This document shows, in pieces, positions 33,454 through 42,932 of a DNA stretch of 64,000 bases. Made by a program: the position numbers and the translations under genes. The notes beneath the pieces are model-generated. The model had not been told where the DNA came from. It saw only the letters and a program-made list of their open reading frames with translations, and made no database searches. Location of the stretch: NCBI GenBank assembly GCA_030278955.1, contig JAOANR010000002.1:11645982-11709981 (forward strand), in the 5' to 3' direction. Position 1 is the first letter of the stretch. Every line of letters starts with the position of its first letter. This DNA is from Hygrophila difformis (taxonomy: Eukaryota > Streptophyta > Magnoliopsida > Lamiales > Acanthaceae).

Positions 33454-35786
33454 TTAAAAAGTTACTGTAGCACGCGTCTACTGTAGCAGTACTGTAGCAC
33501 TACTGTAGCACGTGCGGGTACTGTAGCAGCCGATCACTTGTCGGATTTTTGTCTCTTTAATGGCAAAAATACACCCCCAACACCCCATTATCATCCTTTC
33601 AAATCCCTTCTTCATCCCAAACTCTCCCAAAGCCAAAACACCTTTCCGGCGAACTTCCGACGAACTTCCGGCAACTTTCCGGCAACCAAATCCGACCAAG
33701 GAAGTGTGTAGATCAAGGATCACAGTGCTTAGATCTTTGGTAAGTAGTATCTTAGGTTCTCAATCTCGTTTTTCCTCTCAAATCCCCAATCTAACTCTTG
33801 AATCGTTGATTGCAAATACGTTCGTGGCCAAAGTCGGGAACTTTGCGTTTCGTAGATCTGTTCGTAGGTGTTTGGACGACTCAAGAACACAATCTTTGTA
33901 AGTTAACCTTACTATGGTTTTGGGTGACTTAAAATGCAACCAAACATAGAGTTTTAAAAACTCTAAAATCTGTCAACAAGAAAAACCCCCGGCGCAGCGT
34001 TTTCGTATGAATTTTTCGAACCCTTAAAAGTCTTCAAACGGAAAAACCCAAAACATGAAAAACATTCCTAAGACATTAATCTAGCTACTGTAAAAATTTC
34101 ATAATTTTTCATCGTGTTTTGATATCCGAAAACGACCATGAACAGACCTGCCATCGACTTAGATCTTGAAATAGTGATAGATTCTTTATTCAAACTTGTT
34201 GGTTATTTTGACCTTAGATCTAGACCGATCTAGGATTGGAGTTGAACATAAGAATTGTAGATCTATGAGTTTGGAATATTACTGTAAGTTTTTAGAATTT
34301 TTCATTGAGATTTGAACCTCCAATCTCGAGCCGATCCGATCTGCGTTAGAACCGATGTCAAGAACCTTGACAGATTTCTTAACCGAACTTGATGAGCATA
34401 TTTCTATTACTTTGAGTGTTCAAACCTGAAAACTCAAAACTAAGATTTTGATCCAAAGATCATAAGCTATATTGTGTAAAAATTTCAGAAATTTTCATCA
34501 AGTTTTGATACCCCAAATCATGTCGGACATATTCTGCGTTTTTAAGAATTTTCAAAGGATGACAGATTTCATAACCGATCTTGCGGAGCTTATTCCTATC
34601 ATTTCTAGTCCGAACTAATCTTCATGATCTAAATAAAAGTTGTTGGAAATCAAGTCTAGTATGTGTCTGTAAAATTTCAGAATTTTTGGAGTCCATTTGG
34701 TATGATAAAAAGTCAAATCTTTTAACGTTGTCAAACCTGAATACTGACAGCTTTTTGTTTCTGTAGAAGACTTGATTTTTGACATGCTTCCCATCGTTTT
34801 TCCGAAAAACTTAAAACACGAAAGTTGTTCGTTGGGATGTTTTTGAGGTACTGTGAAAATTTCAAATCAATCGCCTAAGAAATGGATTTTTAAACCAAAA
34901 AGGCGCAAACTGTGACGCCAAATGATTTTTAAATCGAAGAGATTTTGAAATTCAAAACAAACGGTCGAGACGTTGAATTACGATATATCTATACTTTTGA
35001 AAAATCCCGTTACACCAAATAAAAACATTTTCTTTAAAAGAATTCTTTTGAAACATTGGGGACTTGTGACCAAGTTTGTTATTATCAATATGATTCATGC
35101 GGGTTTGATTCCCTATGATGTATTTGAGTTCTTGCGGGTTAGATTCCCCAAGGGCGATTGTATGTTTTCCTACGGGTTTGATTCCCTAGGATGTATTGAG
35201 TTCTTGCGGGTTAGATTCCCCAAGGGCGATGGTATGATTTCCTGCGGAAATATTGGTTATGAGGATTGCGGTCACAAGAGCCCTGGTGAATGGTGAACTA
35301 TAAAAGAAACGAAAAATATTTTGAGAAATGATACTATTGATATTGGCTGCGGCCGCCGGATCACCGGCTAAATGATACTTTTGAAATTGGCTGAGGCCGC
35401 CGGATCACCGGCTAAATGATATATTGTTGAGATGATGGCGTAACGGGAAATATATTAAAAAGCTTAGATTTTATGAAATTGGCTGCGGCCGCCGGATTGC
35501 CGGCTAAATTAAATATTGTTGAAATGTTTTTATTAAATTTAATTAAAGGTTTTGAAACCCCTAACCCATGCTATGTGTTAACTTACTCAGCGCGTTTTTG
35601 CTGACCCAAATCATATATCTCCTTTTTCTTACAGAGTACGAAGATTATGCATCGTCATATGCATACATGGGAACATTAGGGGAAATCTTTATTTTAAATC
35701 ACTGCATTTAATTACGACTTGCATGAACGGGCCTGTTTAACCCGTGTTTTGGCCATGTCGGCCCTATATTTAAATTCCGCTGCAAC
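33219..35786 (+). repeat. Solo LTR D, part 1
   Basis: It begins TGTAATATCCGAG and continues after element B at 46123-46288, where it ends GGGGTGTTACA. TTCAT flanks the joined LTR (33214-33218 and 46289-46293), so D is a single LTR of about 2.73 kb produced by LTR-LTR recombination. F (61223-64000) is a reverse-complement relative. Sub-features: an A-run at 33431-33452; about five ACTGTAGCA repeats at 33464-33525; and GCCGG-(T)GAT-CCGGC palindromic repeats at 35346-35510. Short frames here have no support as genes. Confidence 0.92.
33464..33530 (+). repeat. ACTGTAGCA short tandem repeats in LTR D
   Basis: ACTGTAGCA occurs about five times in 67 bp. The relative F has the reverse complement GCTACAGTA three times near 63877-63910. 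Confidence 0.7.
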
Positions 35787-38703
35787 TGTAACACCCCGGA
35801 TTTGATAACCCAGGCCGGGATGCCACCGCCACACCTCCCTAGCAAGACACGGTTTCTCCGAGCTCACTAAAGAGATGTAAGGCTATGGTTTTTCAGGATT
35901 TAAAATATTCAAGTAGCCCATTCATAGATAGTTTAAAAATACTGCATCAGAGTTGCAGCGAGAATATATATATAAGTACGCAGCGGAAGTAAAGTGTATG
36001 CAGCGGAATTTGAAATACAGGGCCGACATGGCCAAACCACGGGTTAAACAGACCCGTTCATGCAAGAAATAAATAATTAAGTGTCCAAATGATCCCCCAA
36101 TGAATGATCATGCTTCGTACTCTGTAACAGAAAAAAAAATGAACAACGGGTTTTATCAGTATTATAAAATACTGAGTAAGTTAATCCTTACATGACAATA
36201 AAGGGGTTAGATTTTTAGTAATTAAGATAAATCTTTTTGCCATGCATAAAAACATTTTAAAAAGAATGCGAAGATAATGCATACTTTAAAGACACATTTA
36301 AATCTCATAATTTAAAACTTAAGCATGGGCAATTATTTAAGACATGATTTAAAAACATGATTAATGCTGTAAGTAAGTAAATAAAAATTTGAGCTTTAAA
36401 AATTTTCACCGATACGCCACTATCAAAACGATATTTAAATTTAGCCGGCAATCCGGCGGCCGCAGCCAATTTCGTAAAATCTGAGCTTTTTAATTTATTT
36501 CCCGTTACGCCATCATCTCAACAATATATAGCCGGTGATCCGGCGGCCTCAGCCAATTTCATAAGTAACATATCATCTAGCCGGTGATCCGGCGGCCGCA
36601 GCCGATACGCCATACCCAGTACCACTCCGTCGAGCCTCGAGTAACCCATACGGATACACTCGAGAGGGTAGGCAGTTGGTCTCTTGTGACCAAATATGCC
36701 ATATCCAGTACCGCTCCGTCGAGCCTCGAGTAACCCATACGGATACACCCGAGAGGATAGGCCAAAATATAAGTTGCCGTGTTGTTGATTTTTCGCGCGT
36801 GATAGTCATAGCCGTTTTGGCACAAATTGCACAATTAGGAGGGCACCCTGCAGAGCACTCACCCCCTAAATTTTATGTAACCGATATTGTTTCAACTTTA
36901 GTATAACGGGATTTTCAAAAATATAGCTTTATCGTATCACAAGATTTCGATCGTTGTTTAAAAGATTTCAAAAATCGATCGATGTCACAGTTTACGCCTT
37001 TTCAGTTTAAAAATCCATCTCTTAGGCGATTGATCTGAAATTTTCACTGTAGCTCAAAAACATCCCAATGAACAACTTTCATGTTTTGAGTTTTTCTTAA
37101 AAACGATGGGAAGTATGTCAAAAATCAAGTTTTCTACTCAAATAGTATGCTGTCAGGATTCAGGTTTGACACATCTCAAAGATTTGACTTTTCAACATAT
37201 CAAATGAGCTTCAAAAATTCTGAAATTTTATATGCACATACTAGACATGATTATATGCAACTTTTGTTTAGAACTCAAAGATTGGATCGGACTAGAAATG
37301 ATAGAAATATGCTCATCAAGTTTGGTTAAGAAATCTGTAAATTTTTGAAAGTTCTTAAAACGCAGAATATGTCCGACTTGATTTGGGGTACCAAAACTTG
37401 ATGAAAAATTCTGAAATTTTTACACAACATAGCTGAAGATCTTAGGATCAAAATCTTAGTTTTGAGTTTTCAGGTTTGAACGCTCGAAATAAGAGTTTTG
37501 TTCGGATTTCAGAAAATACGTAGATTGGGGTTTTTAGGTTCGATTTTAACGTTTCGTTTAAGATTCAATGTTTCGGATGTCCTCAAACCACCCGTATTGA
37601 TATGTAAGTTATCAACTTACAGAGAGTGAGTTCCTTGAACGTTCTAAGGTTGATCGATTTGTCCAAAATCGCCACGAACGAATCTACGCAACACGTTCTT
37701 CTTCTCCTTTGGCTACGAACGTGTTTGCAAGTAAAGATCCGTAAGTTAGAAGGTTGATTATGATCTTAAAACAATAAGGAAACTTGATTGACACCTTACC
37801 AACAATCCAATGTCTGCAAACCCTTGATCTCCACACTACTTTGGTAGGATTTGCTTGCCGGAAAGTTCGCCGGAAGTTCGCCGGAAGGTGTTTGGCTTAG
37901 AGAGAGTTTTTGGAGAGTTTGGGAGTGAATGATTGATTAGAATGGCTGAGAATGGAGGTATGATTGATTACATATCGTCCAAATAATGTTCCCTCCCGTG
38001 ATAGATCGGATTCCCAGCCTTGGGGTCAAGGAATATGGCAAGAAAGTCGCCAAAACGCGACAATGGCTGTTGTCAGGACGTTGGCGCGGGGTTGGCGCGC
38101 GAATCGGCCAAGGTCCGCGCCGAGTGCGCGCCACCGGACGCGACAAACGCGTCTGTCGTCCCACGCGGGGTTGGCGCGGGAATCCCCCAATTCCCGCGCG
38201 GACAGCGCGCCAAACACGCCTGGACTTCGGTCCGGGCGGGGTCGTGCGATCCGTCGTGCTTTTCCTCCTCTCTTTCGGACTTCTATCCTCCTGTATTTTC
38301 GGGCTCGATTTTTCGGGTCATTCTCGAGTCATAAATTCTTATCTTAAATTTATCTTGACTCAAATGAACTTCATGTTTGAGATCTTAAGTCCGTCGGTCT
38401 CGGATTCGTCGGCTTCTAATCCGTCATCTTTTTTTATTCCCGTGTAATTCGACTTCACGGTTTCTTGGAATTAAAATTCTTTTCCTTTATGAACTTAACT
38501 CCAATTATTTCTACTCAATTCATGGAATGTCTTCGGGCTTCCTTTCCCTCTTTTATTCCATTTTGAATTTAAATCTATCGGCGTTTCATTTCCGAGCAAT
38601 AATTTATTGTGATAAATTATTTTCTTCTTCTCGGAAATATTTCAACATTGATCGGAATAAATTTTTATTCCCTTGGACGTTGATAAAAATCTGGGGTGTT
38701 ACA
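35787..38703 (-). repeat. Element B left (3') LTR
   Basis: It runs from TGTAACACCCCGG to GGGGTGTTACA. It has one copy of the duplicated block (two CCATACGGATACAC units at 36640-36755), GCCGG palindromes at 36437-36600, and a CpG-rich block at 38085-38250 (GGCGCGGGGTTGGCGCGC-type). No real gene is inside; the GC-rich block gives overlapping frames in all directions. Confidence 0.95.
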
Positions 38704-38717
38704 CTCTCCCCCCCTTA
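38704..38717 (-). promoter_or_regulatory. Element B polypurine tract
   Basis: On the minus strand AAGGGGGGGAGAG lies directly upstream of the 3' LTR. It primes plus-strand DNA synthesis. Confidence 0.85.
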
Positions 38718-39016
38718 AGAATCAACTTCGTCCCCGAAGTTGTGCTTCGGCTTTTCTCGCGCGAAGAGTTATGGTCCTTTTTGTTTACTATTTGCGATGT
38801 TGTGTTATTGAATTATTGTTCGATTGTTGATCGTCGTTTGTTGTTTGATTGTTGTTTGATTATTGTTTGATGTTTGATTATTGTTTGACTGAACCCAGAA
38901 TTGAAATTTCCAAGTTGCCTACGTACCCTGTGAAGGGATCAAGTCATTACGTAGTTCAAAATAATTTGAATTTGTTTTTCCTCGGGTGTTACATCCTCCC
39001 CCCCTTAAGAATACAG
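38718..39016 (-). other. Element B 3' UTR with conserved stem-loops
   Basis: It contains a hairpin with CAACTTCG/CGAAGTTG arms at 38726-38745 and a second one at 38916-38957 (CTACGT/ACGTAG stem enclosing CCCT-TCAC-AGGG), both conserved in element C. Between them are TGATTGTTGTT-type direct repeats (38818-38890). Confidence 0.6.
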
Positions 39017-39490
39017 TTATGTTCCCATAACTGTGGTCCGGTCGTTTTTGAAGAGGGTAGGGTAACGTTGTCGCACGTTGGCTTCCAATTCCCAGGTTGT
39101 CGTTTCACTTTCATGGTTCGACCAAAGAACCTTGACCATTCTCATGGTTTTGTTCCTTGTTACTCTCTCCTTAACATCGAGTAATTGTACCGGAATTTCC
39201 TCATAGCTCAAGTCATCCTCCAATTTAATTCCTTCCGGTTGGAATACATGGGTCGGATCGTGCGCATACTTCTTCAATTGTGATATGTGGGACACATTGT
39301 GAACTCTAGCCAATTGTGGCGGTAAGACTAGACGATATGCTAGATTCCCGACCTTTATTAGAATTTCATAAGGTCCTATATTCCGAGGACTTAGCTTTCC
39401 CCGTTTGCCAAAATGCATCACCCCCTTCATCGGTGATATCTTTAACATGTCCTTATCTACGACTTGAAATTCTATGTCTTGCCGTTTCAC
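39017..39490 (-). pseudogene. Element B integrase C-terminus and chromodomain remnant
   Basis: It is about 150 residues and begins in the integrase C-terminal domain (FQVVDKDMLKISPMKG, KRGKLSPRNIGPYEIL), continues through HISQLKKY and ends in a chromodomain-like region (VKVLWSNHESETTTWE...RYPTLF). It corresponds to 48838-49296 of element C but in one frame. The upstream pol is missing at the junction near 39490-39524. Alone it has no catalytic activity; chromodomains of this family steer integration to heterochromatin. Confidence 0.88.
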
Positions 39491-39534
39491 ACGCTTAGGT
39501 GCACACGTATTTTGTAAAGCAGAGGAGGAGTAAA

Positions 39535-39628
39535 TAAATTATTTTTATTTTTATTTTTATTTTTATTTTTATATATATATATATTTTTTTTTTTTATTTT
39601 ATTTTATTTTATTTTTTTTTTTTTTATT
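39535..39628. repeat. T/A low-complexity tract
   Basis: TTTTTA, TA and TTTTA runs mark the left border of the captured segment in element B. Confidence 0.85.
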
Positions 39629-40460
39629 ATTCTTGACCCGTGCGGGGTCCGCGCGGGTTTTGGGGGTTTCCCGCGCCGGGTCCGCGCGGCGCCCCCAGAG
39701 GCAGTAAATAGGGCTCACGCGGGGCGCGAGCCATTTACCCCTTTCCCCTTCCGAAATTTCTCCCAACTTCCTCTCAAATTCGTCTCCTCGTGCTCGGATT
39801 CTCCTAGTTCCGACTTCGATTTCTCTTTGTAAGGTATGTATCTTCTATTTTCACTTGTCAATTTCAAGTTTTATGCCTTGATTTGTTAGAATTTGATTGA
39901 ATTGAGGAATTAGGGTTTTGGCATGTAAATTGGGGTTTTGAAGTTTTCGGCTTAATTCTCGCGAATTAGTGGTTGTATGTAGTACTTTGGTGCCATTTCT
40001 ATTGTTTAGGAAATATTGGTATGTGTATATATGTTTAAGTTGTGGAATTTCTTGCTAGAACTTGGATTTTTAGGGGAACTATGAAATTTTCGATTTTGTT
40101 GGTGTTATTGGTGTAAAAGTGGTTTCGTTGGTGTTGTTCGTTGACACTAGTGATTATGATTTGTTGTTCAAGCAATTGTTTGGTTTTGTGGTTAGTTGCC
40201 ATGTGTTTACAACATATTTTTGAACTTAATATATTGCGCACACAAGGTGTTCGGCAGAATGCCACAATGGGTTTTTTGGATTTGTTTGGGCACATTCCTT
40301 GGTTTGATTCTCTCCCAATATGTATTGGCAAACTATTGGGTCTAAATTCCTCCTAGATTTTCCCCGTTGGAACTTTATATTTATGATGTCTTTATGTATT
40401 TTTGTTTGTGAATTGATGTGTTGAAAATTAGTCTTACCCTTAATATTGGGTGTTCGCAGG
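39629..40460 (+). promoter_or_regulatory. Promoter-like GC-rich block, 5' UTR exon and 5' UTR intron of the captured gene
   Basis: A CpG-rich block at 39634-39735 is followed by a pyrimidine-rich leader typical of plant 5' UTRs. AAG/GTATGT at 39834 is a good splice donor and GTGTTCGCAG at 40459 a good acceptor, giving a predicted intron of 626 bp that ends one base before the ATG at 40461. A weak TATA-like AGTAAATAGG is near 39704. Confidence 0.55.
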
Positions 40461-41846
40461 ATGTTTCTTTTTCTGTGGTTCATCTTGGCGTTCCTTATGG
40501 TCCTTCCGGGGGCCAAGAGACGGGCTTCTCGACTTGATACTGCTGGCCCTAGTACTGCCGCTCCGGGGATGCCGGATGGTGATGATAGCGACGGCGATGA
40601 CGGCAGTGAGTCCGAGGAGGACGAGGAGCGAGAGCCGAGGCTCAGGGGTCTCCCTTACGAGGTACGTCCTCGCCGGCATGATCGGTTCCGTTTCCATACG
40701 ATGGCCTCCCAGGACTTCTATTTCGACGAGCTTCGTCGAAAGAGGGCTTACGTTCCCGAGCGAGGCTTGTATCCCGATCATATGGGCGATGACCGGATCA
40801 GTGCCGTGTTGGGGCATCTCCAGTGGACCGGTCTTGCACATCCTCCCGAGGGCGTTGCCTCCGGCTATCTAGCCATGGAGGTTATCGCCAACATCAGTGG
40901 TCTTGGGGTAGACGACGACCTCTCTCGAGTCTGGGTTCGTGGTCGCTACTTAGACTTCAGTGCTCGGGCGATTAACACCTATTTCGGCCTTCCAGATGAT
41001 GGCGCGTTCCGACCGCAGCCAGAGGGTCGGGTTTATGCCCCTGCCTGGGGTGTCTTGTGTACCGAGGTACCCCCGCGGACTGGGGAACCCCACGAGTTGC
41101 GACTGACATCTTTGGATGCCCATTGGCGTGTACTTGCCCAGCTTTGGTTAGGACGCATCCGGCCGATCACCCGTAGTCATATCGTCATAGATCACGTCTT
41201 CGAGACTATCTGCTTTATCGCGCGGGGTGGCCGGGTAAATGTGGGCGCTTGCATTGCGGACAACCTGAGGGGTTTACGACGGGGGCGAGGGAGTAGGGTG
41301 ATTACTCATGCACACCTCATTTGTGGCTTGTGCGCTGCCCAGGGGATCCGCACGTCTCCCGAGACGGACCCCTATCCCTTAGCTCCAGGTGAGCACTACC
41401 GTGTTCCGTCTTATGCCGCCCGGCGCAGCACCTTGCGTCGTGGAGCGCCTCGGGCTATACTGCACCCGCATCCTGAGGATGGTGGTTTGATCTTAGTTGT
41501 TCCTCCTGAGCGACCACTTCCTCCTCCTGTGGTTCCACAGCAGGGCGTGGTTCCACCGCGGGGTCAGGACATGACGCAGATGCTCCAGATGATGCAGGAG
41601 ATGCGCATCAGTATGGATGCCGGGTTTGCAGCTGGGCAGGCTCGCTATGACGCTTTGGATTTTAGGATGGATCACTATCAGGATCGCTTTGACGCCTTAG
41701 ATGCTAGGATGGATCTGTATCAGGATCGTATGGACACGCTCACTGTGAGACAGGCGGAGCAGCAGGCCACCTTGACGGACATGTACGCCTACATGCGTCA
41801 GATGGATGACTACATGCGTCGCCGGTTCCCTCCTCCTGATCAGTGA
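40461..41846 (+). CDS. Captured gene in element B: Transposase_32-like protein with coiled-coil tail
   Basis: 461 residues from the first ATG after a predicted 5' UTR intron. It starts with a short hydrophobic stretch (MFLFLWFILAFLMVL), which could be a signal anchor or a chance reading, then an acidic Asp/Ser/Glu region. Residues about 70-310 resemble the plant Transposase_32 / Athila ORF family: VRGRYLDFSARAINTYFGLP, a long helical core, and a late conserved block with HLICGLCAAQGI. The tail has 14-residue repeats (ARYDALDFRMDHYQD, RFDALDARMDLYQD) that predict a coiled coil. The frame is open throughout and GC-richer than its surroundings. It lies antisense to its host element. Function unknown; a host gene fragment or a piece of another retroelement are both possible. 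Confidence 0.7.
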   Translation: MFLFLWFILAFLMVLPGAKRRASRLDTAGPSTAAPGMPDGDDSDGDDGSESEEDEEREPRLRGLPYEVRPRRHDRFRFHTMASQDFYFDELRRKRAYVPERGLYPDHMGDDRISAVLGHLQWTGLAHPPEGVASGYLAMEVIANISGLGVDDDLSRVWVRGRYLDFSARAINTYFGLPDDGAFRPQPEGRVYAPAWGVLCTEVPPRTGEPHELRLTSLDAHWRVLAQLWLGRIRPITRSHIVIDHVFETICFIARGGRVNVGACIADNLRGLRRGRGSRVITHAHLICGLCAAQGIRTSPETDPYPLAPGEHYRVPSYAARRSTLRRGAPRAILHPHPEDGGLILVVPPERPLPPPVVPQQGVVPPRGQDMTQMLQMMQEMRISMDAGFAAGQARYDALDFRMDHYQDRFDALDARMDLYQDRMDTLTVRQAEQQATLTDMYAYMRQMDDYMRRRFPPPDQ

Positions 41847-42146
41847 CTCTATGTTTCCCGTTTATGTTTTATCTAGACTCGTGTTAGCAGCTGTTGGTTT
41901 AGTATTTCCCATTTGTGTTTTCAGTTAGACTTGGTTTGGTATTTCTTTTAGGATGTTGTACTGTGGCGTTATTCTGATTCTGTGCATATCTCTGTTTGCA
42001 CTGCATAGTTGATGCATCGTGTGTTTTTATGTTTTTTTATAATTTCGGATTTAAATCTAAATAGATAAATCTTGCATTTTATTTCCTTAAAAGGAATTTC
42101 TAGTACAAGTGATAGGATATACCAAAATAGGATTCTCCTATCGTTT
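41847..42146. other. 3' flank of captured gene and resumption of element B
   Basis: Sequence homologous to element C resumes near 42065 (compare 53582-53650: AATCTTG(C/T)ATTTTATT...CCCTTAAAAG). The stretch 41847-42060 is T-rich and could be the 3' UTR of the captured gene. Confidence 0.5.
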
Positions 42147-42473
42147 CTAGGCGTCCTCCGGCACAGTGGTGGGATCCTCCTCCGGATCTTCCTCCACTGG
42201 ACTTGACGGTAGTAGGTTATCGAAAATGTGGTTCAAGTCATCCCCATGAGCATCAACAAGCTCTTTTAAACATAGATTTTGTGTAGTAAGGGTTTGGATT
42301 TGGTCTTCGAGTTGGTTTATGCGGTGGTGGTCCGCTTCTCTTAAGTTTCCCATATGGTGCAGATTTGCCTCCAATTGGGCCATACAATGTTCCATTTGTT
42401 GTATGGTTTGTTGGGAATCAAAGTGAGCGTTCATCATTTTGATCATTAAGTTCATCATGTCTTGGTTAGCCAT
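42147..42473 (-). CDS. Small 5' coiled-coil protein of element B
   Basis: 108 residues, starting MANQDMMNLMIKMMNAHFDS, heptad-patterned through LEDQIQTLTTQ and ending in an acidic Glu/Asp tail. It matches the 111-residue frame at 53695-54030 in element C along its whole length, and both lie between the PBS and gag. Conservation in a family member that has lost nearly all of gag-pol suggests that this small frame, or the RNA beneath it, is retained. It belongs to no family I can name. Confidence 0.6.
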   Translation of the reverse strand: MANQDMMNLMIKMMNAHFDSQQTIQQMEHCMAQLEANLHHMGNLREADHHRINQLEDQIQTLTTQNLCLKELVDAHGDDLNHIFDNLLPSSPVEEDPEEDPTTVPEDA

Positions 42474-42915
42474 CTAGCGCAAGAAAAAGATCTAGGTTAC
42501 AATATAACGCTTCTAGGTTCTCTAAGGTATAGGAATGCAATATGCACATGTAGTGATGATCCCCCCGAAAAAAAAAAATTTTATGCATATATTTATTTAT
42601 CCATGGGTTTTAAAAATAAATTTATTCCATGGATAGATTAAAATAAGGATAAAAGATTTGGGCCACTATATTGGGCCGAAAGAAATAATGTATTTGGGCT
42701 TTAAATAAAAACAAGGCTATTGGGCCAAGATAATTTCTTGGGCCTCTAAAAAAAATTTTTGGGCTAAAAATTTGGGCTTTAACTTCAAAATAATAATTGG
42801 GATCTTTAAAACATATTACTAGTTTAGAAATGATAACTTTAAAAATAATAATACTTGAAAATAATAGTTTTAAAAATATTCCGAACTCTTTAAAATAGTA
42901 GTTTTAAAATAGTCT
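42474..42915 (-). other. Element B 5' leader
   Basis: AT-rich and without a gene. It contains repeated TTGGGC(C/T) and ATAATAGTTTTAAAAATA-type strings similar to the leader of element C at 54240-54450. Confidence 0.6.
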
Positions 42916-42929
42916 GGTCTCTGATACCA
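42916..42929 (-). promoter_or_regulatory. Element B primer binding site, tRNA-iMet
   Basis: The minus strand reads TGGTATCAGAGACC three bases after the LTR end, the common plant initiator-tRNA-Met PBS with one change. Confidence 0.88.
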
Positions 42930-42932
42930 CTC

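Noticed and set aside
34973..35296. 107-residue frame in LTR D and its relative in F (62087-62338)
   Set aside because: Made of short tandem LTR repeats (GGGTTTGATTCCCTA type) with no coding features.
37937..38447. Six overlapping frames in the GC-rich part of LTR B
   Set aside because: GC-rich LTR sequence with few stops, duplicated exactly in the other LTR (45351-45861); no domain.
40440..40841. Minus-strand frame opposite the captured gene in B
   Set aside because: Shadow of the 461-residue frame; no similarity to gag-pol although it runs in the sense of B.
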